Part shown: piece after piece, positions 8,688 through 16,595 of the stretch
Position numbering within the stretch: the stretch's first letter is position 1
Layout of the letters: the number at the start of each line of letters is the position of its first letter
The notes under the pieces: generated by a model
The model's input: only the letters and a program-made list of their open reading frames with translations
Database searches by the model: none
Told to the model about the DNA's origin: nothing
DNA from: Muribaculaceae bacterium
GTDB lineage: Bacteria; Bacteroidota; Bacteroidia; Bacteroidales; Muribaculaceae
Direction: 5' to 3'
NCBI GenBank assembly: GCA_017555085.1
Contig: JAFZHD010000037.1
Location: forward strand, 1 to 37,718
Length of the DNA stretch: 37,718 nucleotides
Translations under genes and position numbers: made by a program

Positions 8688-9263
8688 ATGAAACAGAGTT
8701 GGAAGCCCGGAACAATGATTTATCCGTTGCCTGCCGTGTTGGTGAGTTGCGGAAGTGTGCCCGAGCGTTATAACTTGATTACTGTTGCATGGACAGGAAC
8801 GGTGTGTACCAATCCTGCCATGTGTTACATATCTATTCGTCCCGAACGATATAGTTATGATATAATAAAAGAGGAGATGCAGTTCACGATAAATCTCACC
8901 ACCGAGGATATGGCCCGCGCTACCGATTGGTGTGGAGTGAAATCGGGACGCGACTTTGACAAGTGGAAAGAAACCGGCTTGACTCCTGTAGCTGGTCAGC
9001 AAGTGACTTGCCCCTATGTCGAAGAGGCTCCGTTGAGCATTGAGTGCAAGGTCAAGGAGATTATCCCGCTTGGTTCACATCACATGTTCCTTGCCGAGGT
9101 GGTTAATGTGCTTGCCGACGAACGCTATCTCGACCCCGAGAGCGGGGCGTTTGACTTGGGTAGCGCACGATTGCTCAATTATAGTCACGGCTTTTATTAC
9201 AAGCAAGGCGACAAGATAGGTCGTTTTGGTTGGACTGTACAAAAGAAGAAAAAGAAAAAATAA
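8688..9263 (+). CDS. Flavin reductase-like FMN-binding protein
   Basis: This is a flavoredoxin/flavin-reductase domain protein of 191 residues that probably binds FMN. It shows the family pattern PLPAVLVSCG, NLITVAWTGTVCTNPAMCYISIRP, FTINL and the DWCGVKSGRDFDKW region. The longer reading starts at a TTG (8685). I prefer the ATG at 8688, 9 bases after the pyrI stop. The protein ends in six lysines encoded by an almost pure A/G tract (9244-9260). It lies in the pyrB-glyA operon, but its electron partner and link to pyrimidine or folate metabolism are unknown. Confidence 0.88.
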   Translation: MKQSWKPGTMIYPLPAVLVSCGSVPERYNLITVAWTGTVCTNPAMCYISIRPERYSYDIIKEEMQFTINLTTEDMARATDWCGVKSGRDFDKWKETGLTPVAGQQVTCPYVEEAPLSIECKVKEIIPLGSHHMFLAEVVNVLADERYLDPESGAFDLGSARLLNYSHGFYYKQGDKIGRFGWTVQKKKKKK

Positions 9264-9282
9264 AATCATATAAACATTAATT

Positions 9283-10563
9283 ATGGAAAGAGACAACAAG
9301 ATTTTTGACATTATTGAGCGCGAACATCAGCGCCAACGTCATGGTATTGAACTCATCGCTTCTGAAAACTTTGTGAGCGAACAAGTAATGCAAGCAATGG
9401 GCTCATGCTTGACAAATAAGTATGCCGAAGGTTACCCTGGTCACCGTTACTATGGCGGTTGCCAAGTGGTTGACGAAGCCGAACAACTCGCAATCGACCG
9501 TTTGAAAGAGATTTTCGGCGCTTCTTATGCTAATGTTCAGCCCCACTCTGGTGCACAAGCCAACATGGCAGTTTTCATGGCATGTATGCAACCCGGCGAC
9601 AAATTCCTCGGCCTCAACCTTGCTCACGGTGGTCACTTGTCACACGGTAGCCCTGTAAACTTCTCTGGTTTGATGTTCCAAGCATTGGAATATAATGTTA
9701 AAGAAGATACAGGTTTGGTTGATTACGAACAAATGGAAGAAGTGGCTCGTCGCGAACGCCCCAAATTGATTATTGGTGGTGCAAGTGCTTATTCTCGCGA
9801 ATGGGACTATGCTCGCATGCGTCGTTTGGCCGATGAAATCGGTGCTATCTTCATGGTTGACATGGCACACCCCGCAGGTCTCATCGCTGCCGGTTTGCTC
9901 GACAACCCCGTTAAGCACGCTCACATCGTTACTTCAACTACTCACAAAACATTGCGTGGTCCTCGCGGTGGTATCATCTTGCTCGGCGAAGACTTTGAAA
10001 ATCCTTGGGGCAAAACAACTCCCAAAGGCGTGGTGCGCATGATGTCGTCATTGCTCGACTCAGCTGTATTCCCCGGCGTTCAAGGTGGTCCGCTCGAACA
10101 TGTAATCGCTGCTAAGGCTGTTGCGTTTGGTGAAGCATTGCAACCCTCTTACAAAGAATATCAAGCACAAGTTAAGAAGAACGCTGCTGTTATGGCACAA
10201 GCACTTGTTGACAAAGGCTATAAGATTATCTCTGGCGGTACCGACAACCACTGTATGCTCGTTGACCTCCGCACTAAGTTCCCTGAATTGACTGGTAAGG
10301 TTGCTGAAAAAGTTCTCGTTGAAGCCGACATTACTGCTAACAAGAATATGGTTCCCTTCGACAGCCGTTCACCCTTCCAAACATCAGGTATCCGTCTTGG
10401 TACTCCTGCTATCACTACTCGTGGCGCTAAGGAAGACCTCATGGGCGAAATCGTTGAAATGATTGACACTGTTCTCTCTAACCCCGAAGATGCTAAAATC
10501 ATCGCATCGGTTAAAGAAAAAGTTAACTCAATCATGGCCGAATATCCCATGTTTGCTTACTAA
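9283..10563 (+). CDS. glyA: Serine hydroxymethyltransferase
   Basis: This PLP enzyme interconverts serine plus tetrahydrofolate and glycine plus methylene-tetrahydrofolate, supplying one-carbon units. The 426-residue chain carries [11 protein letters not shown] near the N-terminus, [15 protein letters not shown] (about 45-59), and the PLP lysine K222 in [12 protein letters not shown]. It is the last gene of the pyrB operon, 19 bases after the flavin-reductase gene, and is followed by a strong terminator. Codon use is more C-rich and uniform than its neighbours, as expected for a highly expressed gene. Confidence 0.97.
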   Translation: MERDNKIFDIIEREHQRQRHGIELIASENFVSEQVMQAMGSCLTNKYAEGYPGHRYYGGCQVVDEAEQLAIDRLKEIFGASYANVQPHSGAQANMAVFMACMQPGDKFLGLNLAHGGHLSHGSPVNFSGLMFQALEYNVKEDTGLVDYEQMEEVARRERPKLIIGGASAYSREWDYARMRRLADEIGAIFMVDMAHPAGLIAAGLLDNPVKHAHIVTSTTHKTLRGPRGGIILLGEDFENPWGKTTPKGVVRMMSSLLDSAVFPGVQGGPLEHVIAAKAVAFGEALQPSYKEYQAQVKKNAAVMAQALVDKGYKIISGGTDNHCMLVDLRTKFPELTGKVAEKVLVEADITANKNMVPFDSRSPFQTSGIRLGTPAITTRGAKEDLMGEIVEMIDTVLSNPEDAKIIASVKEKVNSIMAEYPMFAY

Positions 10564-10590
10564 TCGACAATTCCGATTAAGCGCAATAAA

Positions 10591-10622
10591 TAAAGGCGAG
10601 TCTCGTTTGAGACTCGCCTTTA
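10591..10622. terminator. Bidirectional terminator between glyA and the GH13 gene
   Basis: A perfect 14-bp inverted repeat (10591-10604 and 10609-10622, loop GTTT) has A/T at its base. It lies between two converging genes, glyA (plus) and the GH13 gene (minus), and can serve both. Confidence 0.85.
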
Positions 10623-10642
10623 TTATTATAATAATGTGTAGA

Positions 10643-12664
10643 TTATTTTACTCGGGCAAGAATGAGAGCCGAGCAGGGGGCAACTTCGAGTTTGCCGCCA
10701 TTGGTTGTACCCATACCTTCGGCATTGAGTTTGCCGTCCTGTGCAATGATAGTCCATTCGCCTTCGGCAACATTGGCTTCGCGCGCTTCTTTCGAGCCGT
10801 TGAACACGAGTTTGATTTCTGTCCAAGCATCGCCGTTGGCATTGTCAACGATTGAGTAAGAGATGAGGTTTTCGCCTTCAACGCTGTCAAATACGATGTG
10901 TTTGGCAACTTGTTCGGTTGTAGTCATGCGGAATGCGGGGTGAGCCTTGCGTAATGCAATAAGTTGACGGTAGTATTCAAATTGTTCGGCATTCTTTTGT
11001 TTCAAAGTCCAGTCAATCGCATTGATTGAGTCGGGCGATTTGTATGAGTTGTGAACACCTTTCTTGTCGCGGAAAATTTCTTCGCCGGCAAACATGAAGG
11101 GAGTGCCTTGTGAAGTGAACACGATAGTTTGTGCCAAGCGAGCAGCGCGCATCATGTCGGCTTCGTTAGCATCGGTCATTGACTTGTGGAGTTTGTCGGT
11201 GAGAGTCAAGTCGTCGTGACACGATACATAGTTGATGATTTGAGTGGGAGCGGCAGCGTAGGCAAATTTTGAGTTGTTACCCTTGCTGTAATCAACTTGG
11301 GGGTGTGCAGTAGATGCAACGATACCGATTTTTACAGTTTCTTCGTTGCCGGGCTTGCCGGTTGCAAAACCGCAGTCGGCTGCATTGCTATAATGGCCCT
11401 TGATAGCATCGCGAATGTCGTCGCTGAACACAGCCACTTGGGGCATTTTTGATACATTTTCTTTCAACGCGCGGCGTTCAACAGGGAGGGGAGAATCGCC
11501 TGCTGTCCAACCTTCGCCATATACAAAGATGCTGGGATTGATTTTTTTCAATTCGGCAGAAACCTCGTTCATGGTTTCAGTGTCGTGAATAGCCATGAGG
11601 TCAAAACGGAAACCGTCGATGTGGTATTCTTGCGCCCAATACTTAACCGAGTTAACGATGTAGTTGCGCATTTGTTGGCGTTCTGATGCCGTTTCGTTAC
11701 CGCAGCCCGATGCATCGCTGTAACTGCCGTCTTCGCGGTGGCGATAGTAGTAGCCCGGAGCAGTTAACGAGAAGTTTGAATCGTCGTTGTTGGCAGTGTG
11801 GTTATACACAACATCCATGATAACACCGATACCGGCATCGTGCAAAGCCTTAACCATTTGCTTCATTTCAACAACGCGGGCAACAGGGTTGGCAGGATTT
11901 GTTGAGTAAGAACCTTCGGGAGTGTTGTAATTATAAGGGTCATAACCCCAGTTGTATTGGTTAGAAGCGAGTTGAGTTTCGTCAACGCTGTTGTAGTCAT
12001 AAGAGGGGAGAATGTGAATGTGGGTAATGCCCAATTCTTTGAGGTGGTCGATACCTGTTTTGTCGCCGAGAACAGAGCGAGTGCCTTGCTCGGTGAGCGC
12101 TAGGAATTTACCCTTGTTTTCGATGCCAGATGATGCGTGAACCGAGAAGTCGCGGTGGTGCATTTCATAAATGATAACATCGTTGATATTGTTTACCACG
12201 GGACCACGGTCTTCGCTCCAACCTTCGGGATTGGTTTTAGCAAAGTCGATGATAGCGGCACGACGGCCGTTTGTGCCGGCTGCTTTGGCCCACACACCGG
12301 GAGTCTCGTCAAGCCATTTGCCATTGTGGTTGATGCGGAAAGTGTAGAACATTCCGTAGAGTTGGCCGGGAGCCGATGCCACCCAAGTGCCATTTTCGTC
12401 GCGAGTCATTTCGAGAGAGTCGGTAGCAACCGAGTTGCTGTCGGTGTTGTAGAGATACACGCGAGCCGCTTCGGCTTGGGGCGACCAAAGGCGGAAATGA
12501 GTGCCGTTGTCATTAACTGTTAATTCGAGGTCTTCGCCGTTGTAGGCAGGGAGTGAAGCGTATTGTGATTCCATACTTGTAGTGGTACATGCTGTCTGAA
12601 CTCCACAAAGCAATGCTCCGGTCAACAATGAGCCCGAGCAAAAGTTTTTGAAATTAATTTTCAT
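10643..12664 (-). CDS. Type I pullulanase-like GH13 glycoside hydrolase, exported
   Basis: This is an alpha-glucan debranching enzyme, expected to cut alpha-1,6 links in pullulan or limit dextrins. It has an N-terminal hydrophobic export segment with Cys26 as a possible but atypical lipid-attachment site (VQTAC). An E-set/CBM48-like domain spans about 48-140, followed by the GH13 barrel. The type I pullulanase signature YNWGYDP is at 237-243. The four GH13 regions are DVVYNH (284-289), GFRFDLMAIH with nucleophile D355, YGEGW with acid/base E384, and CHDD with D484. A C-terminal beta domain ends the 673-residue chain. It lies 38 bases after a small T9SS-tagged gene and near a sugar permease, suggesting a small starch/maltodextrin locus. 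Confidence 0.92.
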   Translation of the reverse strand: MKINFKNFCSGSLLTGALLCGVQTACTTTSMESQYASLPAYNGEDLELTVNDNGTHFRLWSPQAEAARVYLYNTDSNSVATDSLEMTRDENGTWVASAPGQLYGMFYTFRINHNGKWLDETPGVWAKAAGTNGRRAAIIDFAKTNPEGWSEDRGPVVNNINDVIIYEMHHRDFSVHASSGIENKGKFLALTEQGTRSVLGDKTGIDHLKELGITHIHILPSYDYNSVDETQLASNQYNWGYDPYNYNTPEGSYSTNPANPVARVVEMKQMVKALHDAGIGVIMDVVYNHTANNDDSNFSLTAPGYYYRHREDGSYSDASGCGNETASERQQMRNYIVNSVKYWAQEYHIDGFRFDLMAIHDTETMNEVSAELKKINPSIFVYGEGWTAGDSPLPVERRALKENVSKMPQVAVFSDDIRDAIKGHYSNAADCGFATGKPGNEETVKIGIVASTAHPQVDYSKGNNSKFAYAAAPTQIINYVSCHDDLTLTDKLHKSMTDANEADMMRAARLAQTIVFTSQGTPFMFAGEEIFRDKKGVHNSYKSPDSINAIDWTLKQKNAEQFEYYRQLIALRKAHPAFRMTTTEQVAKHIVFDSVEGENLISYSIVDNANGDAWTEIKLVFNGSKEAREANVAEGEWTIIAQDGKLNAEGMGTTNGGKLEVAPCSALILARVK

Positions 12665-12702
12665 TATCTAAAAATTAAAGGGATATTAAATTGGTATTAT
12701 AT

Positions 12703-13026
12703 TTATCTGACAACTACCTGTTTTGCCCATTTTTCACATCTCACAATGTAATAACCTTTGGGGAGAGTGATGGTGGTTGATGTATGGGGCAAAACCTTAA
12801 TCGACTTGATTAATTGGCCTGTGATTGAATATACGCCAAATTGGTAGGCCTTGTCATCGCTGACGCTAAACACTACACCGTTGGAAGTTGATTTAACCAT
12901 AGGCGATTCGACAACGAGTTCTGCTGTGTCTTCTGGAGCATTAGCTTCGCTTTTTGACACGGGATTAGCGTGCATAGCCGTTGCGATGCACATAGTCAAA
13001 AGCAAAGTTAGTAGCAGTTTTTTCAT
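12703..13026 (-). CDS. Tiny secreted protein made mostly of a T9SS sorting domain
   Basis: The protein has 107 residues with a signal peptide at about 1-20 (cleavage near AMHA-NP). A short acidic stretch follows (about 21-42), then a fold matching the type A T9SS C-terminal domain: FGVYSITGQLIKSI, TITLPKGYYIV and a terminal KQVVVR. There is almost no passenger left between signal peptide and sorting domain. It lies just upstream of the GH13 gene on the same strand, so the two may be co-transcribed. Possible roles are a small surface-exposed factor or the remnant of a larger T9SS cargo. No function can be assigned. Confidence 0.8.
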   Translation of the reverse strand: MKKLLLTLLLTMCIATAMHANPVSKSEANAPEDTAELVVESPMVKSTSNGVVFSVSDDKAYQFGVYSITGQLIKSIKVLPHTSTTITLPKGYYIVRCEKWAKQVVVR

Positions 13027-13045
13027 GTCTCGTGTCTCTTTCCCA

Positions 13046-13077
13046 CAAAATTAAGGCATTTCAGCGAAATATCCAAT
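13046..13077 (-). promoter_or_regulatory. Promoter of the small T9SS-tagged gene and GH13 gene
   Basis: On the minus strand, ATTG (13074-13077), 20 bases, then TAATTTTG (13046-13053) fits the -33/-7 consensus with one mismatch. It is 20 bases upstream of the start codon at 13026. Confidence 0.65.
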
Positions 13078-13173
13078 TTTGAACAAATTTATTTGTGAGA
13101 AATTATCAAACAATAAGTATGTTTGGCCGAAATTGCATTGATTTAAACGAAAAATAAAAATGTTACTACTTGT

Positions 13174-13206
13174 ATTGCATTTAATCGTTTGAATTTATTA
13201 TTTTTG
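13174..13206 (+). promoter_or_regulatory. Promoter of the BACON-like protein gene
   Basis: ATTG (13174-13177), 21 bases, then TATTTTTG (13199-13206), 26 bases before the start codon. Confidence 0.6.
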
Positions 13207-13231
13207 TGAAATACAAATTAAATATAATATT

Positions 13232-14377
13232 ATGAAAAGAATTACTGTTTCTATTTTGGCAATGTTGGTAATGGCTGTTGTTTATTCGCAGTCGATTGCT
13301 TATACGTTTTATTTTGATAAAGTTTGGAATGAGGAACGTAAAGATTCGGAAAGCAAGCCCGGTACGGGAAAAATAACAGTGTATGATAATTTAGATGTGG
13401 TTTTTGAAGGCCAATCGGCTTATTACGGAAATTTTCGCCACACTTTTAGCGTCATGTCTGGTTCAAACTTCTTTGATAGTATGTTGAAGTTAAAGTCTTC
13501 TTCGGGTGATGATTGTCAGGAAATTTTATTTGGCAGTAAAGGGATGTTGGCAATTTACACCGATAAGCGATATTCACAAGATGCTCCGAGTTATAACCTC
13601 TCATCAAGCGATAGGAGTAGAAACGCCTCGGTTATGGAATCAATGATGTCAGCGTTTAAGAACCGAAAAGGTATATTCTCAACATTTCGCAGCGAAGCTG
13701 ATTTGGAGTTGCCGTTGAAGATAGAAGGTTATTCTTCTAATTATCGTGTTACTTCGAGGGCGGGCGGAGATGAAATCGCCTATTCTGTTAGGACCAAAAC
13801 AGGCAAAATGATTGATGAAACGGTGTTTGAGGATTTTGATGTATCGTCGGATGCTTATTGGGCTGATGTCAGTTTTCACACTGAAGCCGCATTTTTGCTT
13901 AAAACTGAACCAAATACCACCGGAAGCACGCGAACTGCGACAATAACAGTCACACCCCATAAAAGCGATATTAAAACATATATGACCGTAACACAACCAT
14001 CAATGGTTGCAAAGGTTAATAGAGTGTGGGTAGAACACAACAAATTCAAAGGTCTTATGAAAGGCATGAAGATACATGTTGAATTTGAGACTTTTAATGT
14101 CAGAGGTATTCAAGGCAATTGTAATGCTTACTTTTCTTTTTCTAATGGGAACAAACTATTAGATTATAATGGCAATTATAGGGCTGTAGATGGACAGGTG
14201 TGTTGTCCTGGCTATTTCACATCGGGATATGATAATACCATATATACCGACTTTGAATTGTTTATGCCCTATAGCGAATTACATATCAGCGGTAGTGCCG
14301 ATTGTTATTTTATTATAGAAGTGCAAGTAGCAGGTCAAAGTGCAGCAAGCGAAAAAATATCGTTTAGTTTTTATTAA
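13232..14377 (+). CDS. Secreted protein with a BACON-like domain
   Basis: The protein has 381 residues with a signal peptide (about 1-20, ending VVYSQS). Residues 175-256 resemble a BACON beta-sandwich: an aromatic AYWADVSF segment, then GSTRTATITVTP and a closing TVTQPS, the typical last strand of this family. BACON domains occur in Bacteroidetes surface proteins and are linked to mucin or carbohydrate binding. The N-terminal 170 residues and C-terminal 120 residues are beta-rich but I do not recognise them. No T9SS tag or lipobox is evident, so the location is periplasmic or unknown. It is monocistronic with its own promoter. A link to the flanking glucan genes is only positional. Confidence 0.72.
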   Translation: MKRITVSILAMLVMAVVYSQSIAYTFYFDKVWNEERKDSESKPGTGKITVYDNLDVVFEGQSAYYGNFRHTFSVMSGSNFFDSMLKLKSSSGDDCQEILFGSKGMLAIYTDKRYSQDAPSYNLSSSDRSRNASVMESMMSAFKNRKGIFSTFRSEADLELPLKIEGYSSNYRVTSRAGGDEIAYSVRTKTGKMIDETVFEDFDVSSDAYWADVSFHTEAAFLLKTEPNTTGSTRTATITVTPHKSDIKTYMTVTQPSMVAKVNRVWVEHNKFKGLMKGMKIHVEFETFNVRGIQGNCNAYFSFSNGNKLLDYNGNYRAVDGQVCCPGYFTSGYDNTIYTDFELFMPYSELHISGSADCYFIIEVQVAGQSAASEKISFSFY

Positions 14378-14456
14378 ACCAAATGTAGGCTTGTCTGTTA
14401 TAATGACAGCCTATTAATAATATAGTAGCCATTTAGGACTATGGCTATAAAACAAT

Positions 14457-14482
14457 AACTGCCCCCGATGCCGAGGGCAGTT
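14457..14482 (-). terminator. Terminator of the sugar permease gene
   Basis: An 11-bp stem (14457-14467 and 14472-14482, loop ATGC), with one G-U pair only when read as minus-strand RNA, lies 27 bases past the permease stop. Two further small hairpins (about 14385-14410 and 14426-14447) fall in the same intergenic gap and may end the converging plus-strand gene. Confidence 0.7.
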
Positions 14483-14509
14483 GTTTGTAAGTATAGTTAA
14501 AGTGTATGA

Positions 14510-15847
14510 TTATTTCTTTTCGGCAGATGTTTCTTTGATGAAGAGCACGGCAACTGCGCCAAGGAGGAGCAATGCACCGGCGAGAACGAGCATGTTCACT
14601 TGTGAGCCGCCAACGAGGCTGAGCAAGAGGCCGCCGACTGATGCCGCAACGATTTGAGGCAAGCAGATTGTGCCGTTAAACAAGCCGAGGTATGTGCCCA
14701 TGTTCTTGCCCGAAATAGAGTTGGTCAAGATAGTGAAGGGCAATGCCAACATTGCAGCCCAAGCACAACCTATGAGCAAGTATGAGACAAACAACATGTA
14801 TTGGTCGGTAATGAACATTGTAGATATAAAGCCGATACCACCGAGCACAAGGCTGATGATGTAGGCGACTTTGTTGTTTTTCAACAAAGGAATTACCATT
14901 GCCCAAAGAACAGAGCCTACGGCTTGAATTGCGAACAATACACCCACCCAGTTACCTGCTTCTTGGTAAGCGGCCGATGCTGTATCGGTAGTGTTCCACA
15001 CAGTGTCGGCGATAGCGCCGTTGGTATATGTCCACATGTACATGAATGCACACCAGCAGAAGAATTGAACGAGGCCCACAGTCCAGAACACTTTGGGGGC
15101 TTTAACCAAGAGAGTGAGCATAGACTCTTTTTTCTCTTGTTTTTCTTCTTTTTGGTCGGCAGCAAAGCCGTGGAATGCAGCATATTCTTGGGGAGGCATT
15201 TCTTTAACCTTCCAGAATGTGTAAACAACGCAGAGAATCAAGATTGCAGCGCCTACATAGAAAGCGTATGTAACTGAATCGGGTACTTGGCCTTCGGGGG
15301 CGATGTTCTGAATACCGAGCCATGTGAAGATGATGGGAGCGAGATAGCCCACGAGGCTACCAGCGTTGCATAGGAAACTTTGAATTGAGTAGGCGAGACC
15401 TTTTTGTTTCTCGTTAACCATGTCTCCAACGAGCATTTTGAAAGGTTGCATTGCCATGTTGATTGATGTGTCAAGGAACATAAGGGCAATGAAGCCAAAT
15501 ATCATTGCGCCGCTCACTGCCAAACCGAAACTGCCGGCATTGGGCAACAAGCACATTACGATAACCGCGATTGCAGCACCGAGAATGAGGTAAGGCAAAC
15601 GACGGCCAAAACGGTTCCATGTCTTATCGCTCATTGAGCCGATGATGGGTTGCACGATGATACCCATAAGGGGAGGCAAAATCCAGAAATAACTCAAATT
15701 GTGAGGGTCGGCACCCAATGTGGCAAAGATGCGAGAGATGTTAGCACTTTGGAGAGCATAGGCGATTTGCACGCCAAAGAAACCGAAACTCAGGTTCCAC
15801 AACTTCCAAAAACTGAGGTCTCGTTTAGTTGATTGAGATTGATGCAT
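14510..15847 (-). CDS. MFS/GPH-type sugar permease (SLC45/maltose-sucrose transporter-like)
   Basis: This is an inner-membrane symporter of 445 residues with about 12 hydrophobic segments. The N-terminus reads FWKLWNLSFGFFGVQIAYALQ, and the loop after helix 2 reads GSMSDKTWNRFGRRLPY. Both are typical of the glycoside-pentoside-hexuronide/SLC45 branch that carries maltose, sucrose or other disaccharides. A charged, lysine-rich cytoplasmic loop is central. The probable substrate is maltose or short maltodextrin, inferred from the nearby pullulanase-like GH13 on the same strand. The two are separated by other genes and need not share a transcript. Confidence 0.88.
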   Translation of the reverse strand: MHQSQSTKRDLSFWKLWNLSFGFFGVQIAYALQSANISRIFATLGADPHNLSYFWILPPLMGIIVQPIIGSMSDKTWNRFGRRLPYLILGAAIAVIVMCLLPNAGSFGLAVSGAMIFGFIALMFLDTSINMAMQPFKMLVGDMVNEKQKGLAYSIQSFLCNAGSLVGYLAPIIFTWLGIQNIAPEGQVPDSVTYAFYVGAAILILCVVYTFWKVKEMPPQEYAAFHGFAADQKEEKQEKKESMLTLLVKAPKVFWTVGLVQFFCWCAFMYMWTYTNGAIADTVWNTTDTASAAYQEAGNWVGVLFAIQAVGSVLWAMVIPLLKNNKVAYIISLVLGGIGFISTMFITDQYMLFVSYLLIGCAWAAMLALPFTILTNSISGKNMGTYLGLFNGTICLPQIVAASVGGLLLSLVGGSQVNMLVLAGALLLLGAVAVLFIKETSAEKK

Positions 15848-15886
15848 TATGATTTACGCTTTAATTGTTATTATACTGTTAAGTTG

Positions 15887-15894
15887 CAAAGTTA
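15887..15894 (-). promoter_or_regulatory. Probable -7 box for the sugar permease
   Basis: The minus strand reads TAACTTTG, 39 bases upstream of the start. No good -33 partner is visible, so an activator may be needed. Confidence 0.45.
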
Positions 15895-16018
15895 CAAAAC
15901 ACTTTTGATTTTATGATGAAAATTCATGTAAAAACAAGTAAAAGGAGGGAAAGCTGTATTTTAAATCAAAAATTTGTGGACCTATTGTGGTAATGTAAAT
16001 GTTAAATAAAGTAAAAAT

Positions 16019-16048
16019 GGGGGGGTAATTATTTATACTATAATTTTG
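16019..16048 (+). promoter_or_regulatory. Promoter with G7 tract upstream of the T9SS cargo/DGR-target operon
   Basis: A clear -7 box TAATTTTG lies at 16041-16048. A run of seven G residues at 16019-16025 covers the edge of the expected -33 position and the start of the spacer. No TTTG sits at the normal distance. A homopolymer here could change length and alter promoter strength. Confidence 0.5.
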
Positions 16049-16082
16049 TAGTTTAAAAAATAAATGATAAAATGTTAAAGTT

Positions 16083-16583
16083 ATGCGCAAATTATTTACT
16101 CTTATCGCATTTTTGATGGCATTGTCGGTTGCTGCAGATACCCCCAAGTATCTCACAATCAAAGCCGGAAGTCAATCAAAATCCTATCCAATCAGCAACA
16201 TTCGCAAGATTACATTTGGAAAACAGACAGCTGACGCAGTTGAGGTACACCCTAAAAGTTCAAAAGTTGATACATACTCATATTCGATTTTTGAAAAAGG
16301 AGTTTTTGAAGTAACACCTTCAGAGTCGGGTGTTGAATCGGTGAGTATTGTCAATTCTGATATCACTATTTTGTATAAATCAGATGCAAATCAAGTGGAA
16401 ATATCATCATCACAAGAACTTGTTGCCGTACAAATTTATTCAATAAATGGTCGGTTGATGACCAATATTACGCCAATGTTTAACGAAACATTCGTTTCGC
16501 TTGCCGAGTATGCAGCAGGTGTGTATGTTGTAAAGGCTATGACATCATCTTCTTCGCAAATTCAAAAAGTAGTAAAACGCTAA
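16083..16583 (+). CDS. Small T9SS cargo protein, partner of the DGR-target protein
   Basis: The protein has 166 residues with a signal peptide (about 1-18, ending VAAD). Residues 22-46 (YLTIKAGS..KSYPISNIRKITF) form a short motif common at the N-terminus of Bacteroidetes secreted proteins. The C-terminal half (about 88-166) is a type A T9SS sorting domain with VAVQIYSINGRLM, AAGVYVVKA and a final VVKR. It should cross the outer membrane through the SprA pore encoded in this same window. The next gene starts 12 bases later and its mature N-terminus carries the same motif, so the two were probably built from a shared module and act together. Function is unknown. Confidence 0.82.
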   Translation: MRKLFTLIAFLMALSVAADTPKYLTIKAGSQSKSYPISNIRKITFGKQTADAVEVHPKSSKVDTYSYSIFEKGVFEVTPSESGVESVSIVNSDITILYKSDANQVEISSSQELVAVQIYSINGRLMTNITPMFNETFVSLAEYAAGVYVVKAMTSSSSQIQKVVKR

Positions 16584-16595
16584 CCATATCAGAAA

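Noticed and set aside
9240..9263. Poly-lysine end of the flavin reductase as a frameshift or programmed slippage site
   Set aside because: The A/G tract could slip, but the frame closes neatly with a stop and the next gene is spaced normally. No alternative frame is worth proposing.
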